From Henricia sp. BOLD:AAB3569 (Eukaryota; Echinodermata; Asteroidea; Spinulosida; Echinasteridae): DNA of 64,000 nucleotides. The notes beneath the pieces are model-generated. The model was not told where the DNA came from. It saw only the letters and a program-made list of their open reading frames with translations, and searched no databases. Made by a program: the position numbers and the translations under genes. This document shows positions 56,547 to 64,000 of this stretch, in pieces; the first letter of the stretch is position 1; every line of letters starts with the position of its first letter. Location of the stretch: the NCBI GenBank assembly GCA_037783545.1, contig JBBELK010001244.1, forward strand, positions 124,001 to 188,000, read 5' to 3'.

Positions 56547-56685
56547 TTAAAGGCACAGGCTCGTCAGCAATGCGCGCACGCCAAATTCATGCCACGAAAT
56601 ACGCAGCTCCATGCCTTTGCTATGGAGCTGCGTATTTCGTAGCACGAATTTGGCGCGCGCATTGCTGACGAGCCTGTGCCTTTAA
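56547..56685. mobile_element. TTAA hairpin element, copy 8
   Basis: 139 bp, TTAA ends, full arms. Lies ~90 bases downstream of the TMED-like stop codon, so it may be in its 3'UTR. Confidence 0.92.
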
Positions 56686-56777
56686 AAATGTTGAAATGTG
56701 GTGTTTAGGCCAAGTCTTCAAAATCAACTTCCCATTATAAAGAGACTGCTTTTCTGAATTTAACCCCACAGTATATA

Positions 56778-59700
56778 TCATGTTTTGACGGCTGTTTTGG
56801 CTTTACTACGATCGCTGAACAGATGTCGAATCATAATGACTTGTACTAGAAACGTTACTACCATAACAATAGTGGTGAGAATAGACCAAAAGGAGACTCG
56901 CTCGTAATTACGCTCGCCGATGTAACGATCACGGAACTCCGCGTTACGCAGCAGTCGTTGCGCTTGAACCGATTTCTGTAGGTTGTTTCTTACTACACTC
57001 AACGAAGTCTGAAAACGTGAGAAAAGGTACGCAGGATTACTAGCTATGTCAAGAAAACATACAAACTGCGATTGACCAAAGGCAAACCATTTTTACTCAA
57101 ACCCACCAATGGCAAACTAGCTAGACTCAAACCCACCAATGGCAAACCAGCTTGACTCAAACTGACCAATGGCAAACCAGCTAGACTCAAACCCACCAAT
57201 GGCAAACCAGCTTGACTCAAACCGACCAATGGTAAACCAGCTTGACTCAAACCGACCAATGACAAACCGGCTTGACTCAAACCGACCAATGGCAAACCGG
57301 CTTGACTCAAACCGACCAATGGCAAACCAGCTGGACTCAAACTGACCAATGGAAAACCATCTGGACTCAAACCGACCAATGGCAAACCAGCTAGACTCAA
57401 ACCGACCAATGGCAAACCAGCTTGACTCAAACCGACCAATGGCAAACCGGCTTGACTCAAACCGACCAATGGCAAACCAGCTGGACTCAAACTGACCAAT
57501 GGAAAACCATCTGGACTCAAACCGACCAATGGCAAACCAGCTTGACTCAAACCGACCAATGGCAAACCAGCTCGACTCAAACCGACCAATGGCAAACCAG
57601 CTCGACTCAAACCGACCAATGGCAAACCAGCTCGACTCAAACCGACCAATGGCAAACCAGCTTGACTCAAACCGACCAATGGCAAACCAGCTTGACTCAA
57701 ACCGACCAATGGCAAACCAGCTTGACTCAAACCGACCAATGGCAAACCAGCTTGACTCAAACCGACCAATGGCAAACCAGCTTGACTCAAACCGACCAAT
57801 GGCAAACCGGCTTGACTCAAACCGATCAATGGCAAACCAGCTCGACTTAAACCGACCAATGGCAAACCAGCTTGACTCAAACCAACCAATGGTAAACCAG
57901 CTTGACTCAAACCGATCAATGGCAAACCAGCTCGACTTAAACCGACCAATGGCAAACCAGCTTGACTCAAACCAACCAATGGTAAACCAGCTTGACTCAA
58001 ACCGACCAATGGCAAACCAGCTTTAACTCTACCTGTATTTCCTCCAGTCTTATATCTACGCTGTCCGTCACTGAGACTCCCGTCACAGCGTCGAGCCAAG
58101 CCGGTTTCTTTAATTCTTGTTCATCATCGTCGTAATTAAGGGCCAAGTCAAAGTAAACGAGCTACATGTCGAAAAAACAAATCTTATACAGAAAATTAGC
58201 ACTGAACCATCACAATAATGCCATGCACACTTAATCCCATGCTCTGTAAAGCGTAGCGTACATCGACATTGCAACTGGAAGCAACTGTGGTTTCTGGAAA
58301 CTAAAAGCAACTCGCGGCAACTGGGAGCAACTGATCAGTTGCCTAAAAAGGTTGATGTACGCGCACTTGCAACTACTGGCAACTGGAAAAAAACCCAGTT
58401 GCCGCGAGTTGCTCATGTTCTACTTTCTGGCGGTATTTTTTTGTATACATTGAACAAAGATTTTAAGGAAATTACCTCCTGGAATCAACAGATAATCCAA
58501 TTCCAAGATAGACTTCCCACATGCACATTTGTCGCAAATGTTGCTTTCCTAAAGACAAATCACATCTTGTGCATTCAGTTAGTGCACAAGATGAACCATT
58601 TATGCGCGCATGCAGCGCCCTCTATAGTCGTGCCTACGCACAGAGCACTAACGTCGTGATTTTGTCCATTACTCTCTGCAGTAATTTTATCATATATTTA
58701 TCTCAGAAATGCAACATTTCTGACGGAAGTGCAAGTGGGAAGTATATCTTAGAATTGGATGATCTGTTGATTCCAGGAGGTAATTTCTTTAAAATCAATG
58801 TATATGAAAAAATTACAAAACTACTTTAAACTTTATACAAATTTAATGTGTGATGTTCGTTAACATCGATACTCTTACCTTTTCCGATATCCTACTGAAT
58901 GAATTATCAAAACAAAAGAGATAATCGCCCGTTTCATGCGTTCCAAATCTACAGAGAAAAACAGCCAACAAAGAACAAAAGAAAAATGTTATGTTTGGGA
59001 AGTCTGTTGAAAAAAAACCAATTTTAGCAGGGAAAAATGTCAGTTGTAAAATTGAAAATAATATGGAATTGTCCAAAGTTGTCAACATTTTCACAGTTCT
59101 ACAGAGCGTAGTATTTTTCAAGACGCTCCATCCCTCCCCCGAAATACTACTTAAAATTGTTTGGTAACTACCGTGAAATGTCAACATTTTACAGTGCATG
59201 TAAAGTCCGATATTGCCCTCGACCCCCTTCCCCTGCTTTGAACAGCCCCTGTATTTGTAAAAAGAAAAACGTCACGAACAGGAAGTTACTTTTATAAAAC
59301 AAAAAGTGGAATCTATGAAAATCTAATAAATTCAGAAAATCGCTACCATCTGCTAATTTTATCATGTTTATTATTACCGATTGTAAACTCAACTAAACCA
59401 CTGCATACTTACGTGTACGTTCCTTCCTGTTTACGAGCCTCTGTTACCAGCGCTTTATTGGTCGGTGTCCTCAGGATAAAATTAATGTCCATATCGCCTC
59501 CTTCAATGACCTTAAGATAAACAAAACCAAGAACAGTGTGAAACAAAATATCATTGAGGTTCGAACCCGAGACCTCTGACATTTGAACCCGAGACCTCTG
59601 ACATTGGGCAGATGCTCATCCAGCCAAGCCGGGTTCAATTTCATTTCGGAAAGATTAGTACTCATCCCAAGGTCAACTCATAAAATTCTGTCGGTCGCAC

Positions 59701-60266
59701 ATGGCACTTTTGTGACCCGGTGCGGTGTCATATGCCTTTGTATACGGGCATAGCACCGTGACTGGAGTGAAAACAAATTAATTCATGGTTAGATACAGGT
59801 ACGTGTTGAATAGACAACGGCTTTGTTCCTTAATTGTCACCATGGACACAGTTGTTTTTATTCCAGCCCTACCGGAAGTGACGTTGCGGCAACCGACAGA
59901 AAACTTGTTTTTTAAATTTTGTTTAGAAAAAAAACAACACATAGTTATGGAATAATGTTTCATCATTAATCTCCGCACTAACAATCGCTAATTTTCAATC
60001 ACCGGCCGCTGAAACAACGGGTGAACAACGGCTAGGCCTAAAACGGTCGAGTTGTCTAACTTATGCAGTGTTGGCTTACAAACCGAACGAACCTGAAACT
60101 CGAAATCTAGCGTTTTCTTTTCTTTGATATGTTGATGAAAACATTCTCGTCTTCCCGCCGGGACGACCACCGTTAAATCGTGTTCTAAACACCAGCATAT
60201 TCCTATCACACTTATAAATGTAACTGCAAAGGAAAACTGTGATAATCTAGGTGACATATTAACCAT
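56778..60266 (-). CDS. TMED5: p24-family cargo receptor, TMED1/5-like (5 exons)
   Basis: Coding exons on the minus strand: 60266-60093, 59510-59413, 58948-58879, 58161-58033 and 57008-56778, joining in frame to 233 aa. It is a type I membrane protein of the early secretory pathway that helps load and sort cargo between ER and Golgi with COPII and COPI coats. Order: signal peptide 1-~26; GOLD domain ~30-120 with the conserved disulfide pair Cys42 (GRRECF) and Cys103 (DYLFCFDNSFS); coiled-coil stem ~150-190 ending RDRYIGERNYERVSFW; transmembrane segment ~196-218; 16-residue cytosolic tail with LF followed by basic residues and no KKxx. The DNSFSRISEK and ERVSFWS signatures favour the TMED1/TMED5 group; I cannot tell which. 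Alternative Met4 start at 60257. Intron 4 is almost filled by a minisatellite. Confidence 0.92.
57075..58022. repeat. 30-bp minisatellite filling TMED intron 4, about 31 copies
   Basis: Units such as GACTCAAACCGACCAATGGC (plus strand) repeat every 30 bases, with variant blocks of two units repeated at longer range. The array starts ~10 bases inside the intron from the exon 4 donor. Long open frames on both strands arise because 30 is a multiple of three. Confidence 0.97.
58250..58430. mobile_element. GTTGC-rich element, copy 3
   Basis: AAAGCGTAGCGTACATCGAC and repeated GGCAACTGG motifs as at 47685-48050. Intron 3 of the TMED-like gene. The right part is truncated into the following element. 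Confidence 0.7.
58510..58780. mobile_element. Foldback element related to 51405-52200
   Basis: GACTTCCCAC and GTGGGAAGTATATCTT ends are inverted; the inner GCAGCGCCCTCTATAG and the TTTGTCGCAAATGTTGC parts match the other locus. This copy lacks the 551-bp insertion, showing the empty site. Confidence 0.75.
59556..59625 (-). repeat. tRNA-like SINE fragment with partial duplication
   Basis: On the minus strand AGGTCTCGGGTTCGAACC (B box) follows GAGCATCTGCCCAATG. A 25-base piece containing AACCCGAGACCTCTGACAT is duplicated. Intron 1 of the TMED-like gene. Confidence 0.7.
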
Positions 60267-63200
60267 TTTTATCGATTTTCTTAACGTCAGGAGAGCAACA
60301 TTTCCTAACGTGTACGTGTGTTTTAATGGACTGGTACCGTAGAGATATATTTAGAAAACCCAACTTCTTCACGCTTAATGTGACAGGAGATAAGTCAAGG
60401 TACAAAACCTATCTATTTTATAATTGTCCCGCGACGGGGCGAATAATAATTAATGAAATCTGCTGTGCTTTGCAATGGTACTTTTGACGACGGCCATGAT
60501 ACTAGTAGTTAATTGCCATGGCAACCACGTCACACTTCGGCTAGATAGACCGTATCGAATAGCCGCCATTTCTTGGGGCACCTTTTGTTACTTAAACCGT
60601 TCAACAATGGAAGCACAATTAATATGTGCAACCATGGAGGTGTGTTTCTTCCTCCATGGTGCAACCATGCATGCATGTCCTCAAGGAACAAAGAAACTGC
60701 CCCACGAAATGGCGGCTTCTCGATACGCGGTAAACCAGTTTCTGTGCAAACCAACGACACGGGCCCGTACATGCAACGCCCTTTTATTCTGTAAACTAGT
60801 GAACAAAATGAAAAATATATTCTTATATTAAATTTCCACTTCATTTTTACCAAGCCCTCATGTGATTTTTCCATGAAGTGAATATATTTTTAGTAACTAC
60901 ATGTAGGCCTACATGTATATTCTTTATTTTACAAACCCGGGTTTTGTAAAATAATGAACAGAATGGTTAAGGGTTAGTGTGAAAGGAGGTTAGTGCAAGA
61001 AAAGAAAAGAAAAGAAAAGAAGAGAAAATGTTTTGTGATTGCCCCGGGACGTGGTGAACCACGTATTTAAAGTAAATCTTACGCCCCGGGGCATGTTACA
61101 GAATACACATAGTGTGCGTACAGTGTGACAAGGGACAGTACCAATCAGAGAAAATGAATCCCAAGCCAAGAAAACCATTCCTCAAGACACAAACAGTTGG
61201 CACTTGTCAGCCTAAAAACAGTCCAATTGATGCTTCTACCAGGCATGCTCAGTAATTTGAATATATTCAAATTTTACCTTTTCTACTACATATTCACTGT
61301 TGTACCTAATACATATTCATATTTTCCATGTCGTGACCCAATACACATTCCTGTTAGTGTACCTAATACATATTCAAATTTAACTGATGTCACCTAAACA
61401 TATTCAATTATTTAAGGATGGAATGTTTTTATATTTTTTCACCATGTTCTGTGATTGTTTTTTATTCACAAATGAATAATTTCAAGTCAATAATTTTTCG
61501 CATCAGTGCGGATGACGTCAGTGGATGGCACCACGCGCGCAATAAAATGCACAACGTGTACAGACGGCATAGTAAGGTAAATTTGACAAAAACAACTTGG
61601 AATTTTCTCAAGACCCAAAACATGAACAAAAATCCTGTGTTTCCTGAATCACATTCACACCTTAGGCCTGCAGCTTTTTCCGTAATGGAATTATTTTTCG
61701 TTCAAACCAAGTATCACCTTTTGGCACCAGATTTTTCTCTGTGGCCAAAGCGCCATATCGTGCGGGTATACCTTTTCCGCATAGCCACATTGTTTTATAG
61801 CAAACAGTACACAAAGCCATTGTTTGGAATAGTTGAATCAAGTTATGCGGGTGTTTAAAGATCTGACACGCGCTCCGGCTTCAGAAATGGCCATAAATAG
61901 TGCCAAATCGAAGCTATTTACTCTTATATACTATTACTATTTTTTGTTTCTGGTACTGAAACTAAGGATTCCTCAAAAGTGCCCATTGCACTGTCGCTCG
62001 CAAGCGTGAGGAAACCCATGAGGAGACGATGAATTAGAAACGGCCAGAGACACCGGGGAATCCCCTTGCTCTTCACGAAAGAATGCTCTGGGATCTTTAA
62101 AGTGCGTTTACCTAACACACTGGGCCAATGGCTTTACATCCCTTCCAAAGGATAGAGCAAGTGTGTTTAAGTGCCTCAAGATTTTGTGAGGAAATGCACT
62201 TTATAATGTTTCAGCCTGTCTCATATGTTTTGCATATGAGACAGGATGGTCTTCCAAATTCTCTCCCAGAATTGAATTTGTCTCTATAAATGTATGTCGG
62301 TTTTATGCACAAAATAAATAAAAAACATACCTTTCAAAAGATTACGTTTCACCACTGATAACACTCGCCATAAAAGATTATCTCAATAAAAATCACCGAT
62401 CCGACTCGTCATATGGATTCAAGGATCTACCAGCAAAAATAAAAAGAACGACAGACGGCGCGTGATTTTTATCGTCAAAATCGACATACATTGTATGATC
62501 ATCAGGGCAGGCGTGAGGGTGTTGTGTCTTTTGGCCGTTGGATCAAAATATTGGTATAAATGTTAGCGAAATTGTGTCCGAAATGTTCTCTAGACACAAT
62601 AATCACACGACGTTTACGCGACTGCTAAACTTAAACGGCGGGAATCTATACTTGAAAAGGGACAACATATAGGAATGATCCAGTTAAACTGACGAAACTC
62701 TACGATTTTAATACAGTATCCTGGAAACTCACAGGGTGTTATTTCGTTCATGAGTTACAACTTCTTGAGGGTAAGTTTACATGAAATAGTTATAATTTTA
62801 ATTATTTTAGAATAATCTCCACTGTCCGATACGGTAGTTTATTTCTTAAACCAATTCGCCAATCGCCGTCTGTTTTAAAATGGGCATTTTGCATAAAGAG
62901 GTCGCATGCCAAATCGTCTTTGAATTTTGTGACCTTTTGCATCATTAGCAATCAAAATTTATGCAAAACAGGATGCGCGCGCATAACGACGAGCAATTTC
63001 CAACAGAGGGCGCTTTATATATAAACAAAGAGCATATCGTCTGTAGCCTTTTACAGTTTTAGTGTACAGTTATAAGGTTTTCTTTCTAATGCTTATTTGA
63101 ATTACATCAACCCCCATTGGTATTCGCCGGAAACCGCAAACACCATGTTACCGAAGATACGTAAACCGCATGCTCATAACGCGTATGGACAACGCGCACG

Positions 63201-63271
63201 AATTTAGTAATTTGTTGTCAGTAAACTTTATTTTTATTTATGCTTCAGATAAGACAAGTTAATGTGACAAC
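60267..63271. other. Divergent intergenic region between TMED-like and SLC46-like genes
   Basis: Should hold both promoters; no clear TATA box seen. Contains a foldback at 60546-60731 (copy of 33890-34023), a CCCCGGG inverted pair at 61043-61093 and a possible SINE body at 61960-62210. The 146-codon frame at 61418 resembles nothing I know. Confidence 0.5.
60546..60731. mobile_element. Foldback element with CCGTATCGAAT ends, copy 2
   Basis: Same family as 33890-34023. Here the centre has an extra palindromic CAACCATGGAGG/CCTCCATGGT part. Confidence 0.75.
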
Positions 63272-64000
63272 ATGCCTCCGATACCAACACATGTGGATGA
63301 ATTTAAGGTGAAATTCCCGCGGATAACAGTAGAACCAGTGGTGCTACTATTCTTCATATCGTACAGTATGATCGTGACGCTCCGTGCGGAATATGTAACG
63401 CTGAGGATATCCGATGGTTTAGATAGTACCAAAGGCTCGAGAGCAGCGGTGTTGGCACCAGACGAAACTTTATGCCGATTGCACAGCAACCAATCAGTGG
63501 ACGAGTTGTACGACGAGACCCAATCACGAGCCTCCTACTGGCTATTACTGCTCAATCTCTTCCAAGTCGTGCCATCGCTTGTAAGCGTGCCTCTGATTGG
63601 CTCATGGAGTGATTTGGGCGGACGTAAACGCGCCATGGTGATTCCTATTATCGGCTATCTGATTGGCTCGTTCGTTTGGATCTTCGTGACGTATACCAAC
63701 TCCAAACTCTGGTATCTGCTGTTAGCGGAATTCTTACTGGGTATCACCGGGGATTTCTCAGCCATTTTAGCCGTTTGTAACGCGTATCTAGCCGACATCA
63801 CGACCGAACGGGAACGAACGTATCGCCTAATACTCCTCGGAATTATAATCGAGGTTGGCACGGGAGTATCGCAGATCCTCCTCGGTTATTGGATCGTTCG
63901 GCAAGGGTTCGGAGTCCCATTCTGGTTCATCGTAGCCGCCATGTTAGCCAGCCTCCTCTATATCAACTTTATCCTTCGTGAAAGTCGCTCCAAATCGGGA
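63272..64000 (+). CDS. SLC46-type major-facilitator transporter, N-terminal part
   Basis: Starts MPPIPTHVDEFKVKF and runs 243 codons without a stop to the window edge, so the C-terminal half is missing. The first helix follows ITVEPVVLLFFISYSMIV, with EYVTLRI after it, as in SLC46 proteins (folate, heme and related small-molecule carriers of plasma or lysosomal membranes). An N-glycosylation sequon (NQS) sits in the first outer loop. MFS motif A is present as GSWSDLGGRKRAM between helices 2 and 3. About six helices are visible: VEPVVLL, YWLLLLNLF, MVIPIIGYLIG, LWYLLLAEFLLG, LILLGIIIEVG and FWFIVAAMLA. The ATG (ACAACATGC) is the only good start in frame. Substrate cannot be assigned among SLC46A1, A2 and A3. 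Confidence 0.88.
   Translation, partial: MPPIPTHVDEFKVKFPRITVEPVVLLFFISYSMIVTLRAEYVTLRISDGLDSTKGSRAAVLAPDETLCRLHSNQSVDELYDETQSRASYWLLLLNLFQVVPSLVSVPLIGSWSDLGGRKRAMVIPIIGYLIGSFVWIFVTYTNSKLWYLLLAEFLLGITGDFSAILAVCNAYLADITTERERTYRLILLGIIIEVGTGVSQILLGYWIVRQGFGVPFWFIVAAMLASLLYINFILRESRSKSG

Noticed and set aside
57499-58026. A 175-codon plus-strand frame of NQLDSNRPMA repeats
   Set aside because: Antisense reading of the same minisatellite.
57044-58099. A 351-codon frame of LPLVGLSQAG repeats on the minus strand
   Set aside because: It is the 30-bp intronic minisatellite read in a frame different from the TMED exon. Open only because the unit is a multiple of three; no ATG start.
61418-61858. 146-codon plus-strand frame
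   Set aside because: No recognisable domain, AT-rich flanks, no splice or promoter support.

Overview
This 64-kb window is animal nuclear DNA with several intron-containing genes. Both strands carry GT-AG introns, metazoan secreted-domain genes are present, and there are dense short palindromic transposons, tRNA-derived repeats and minisatellites. The repeat style (frequent ACATGTACATGT, foldback elements, tRNA-like arrays) and the domain mix (Ly6, fibrinogen-related, antistasin) suggest a marine invertebrate deuterostome. An echinoderm is my best guess, with low certainty.

I could rebuild four multi-exon or intronless genes completely, plus one spliced antisense gene and one partial gene at the right edge. 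(1) + strand, 5387-13861: a secreted Kunitz plus antistasin-like Cys-rich protein in six exons, 186 aa. (2) - strand, 20740-15874: a secreted or surface protein with a Ly6/uPAR domain, a seven-copy 36-aa Thr/Ser mucin-like repeat and a C-terminal PAN/apple-like domain, five coding exons, 467 aa. (3) + strand, 25307-26299: an intronless PAN plus fibrinogen-related lectin-like protein, 330 aa. (4) - strand, 51204-44444: a U1A/U2B''-type spliceosomal RNA-binding protein in six coding exons, 247 aa. (5) - strand, 60266-56778: a p24-family (TMED1/5-like) cargo receptor in five exons, 233 aa. (6) + strand, 63272 to the window end: the first 243 codons of an SLC46-type major-facilitator transporter. 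In every spliced gene the exon phases add up to an uninterrupted frame, which is the main support for the models. A UBX-domain (FAF1-like) exon fragment lies near 2.7-2.9 kb and a CR1/L2-like LINE tail near 3.5 kb.

Genes 1-3 encode extracellular domains common in innate immune and matrix proteins. Genes 4-6 are housekeeping functions (splicing, ER-Golgi transport, solute transport). I see no operon-like or pathway link between the two groups.

The rest is largely repetitive. There are eight copies of a ~140-bp TTAA-flanked hairpin; two ~550-bp foldback elements with verified 9-bp target duplications, one nested inside another element; two ~480-bp TA-flanked foldbacks; many single foldbacks; three tandem arrays of a 78-bp tRNA-like unit; satellites of 15, 17, 30, 61, 83, 88 and 134 bp; and a nearly identical 1.13-kb tandem duplication. 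The most unusual feature is in the U1A-like gene. Its fifth coding exon (start of RRM2), together with its 3' splice site, is tandemly repeated 11 times, and only the 3'-most copy keeps a strong 5' splice site.
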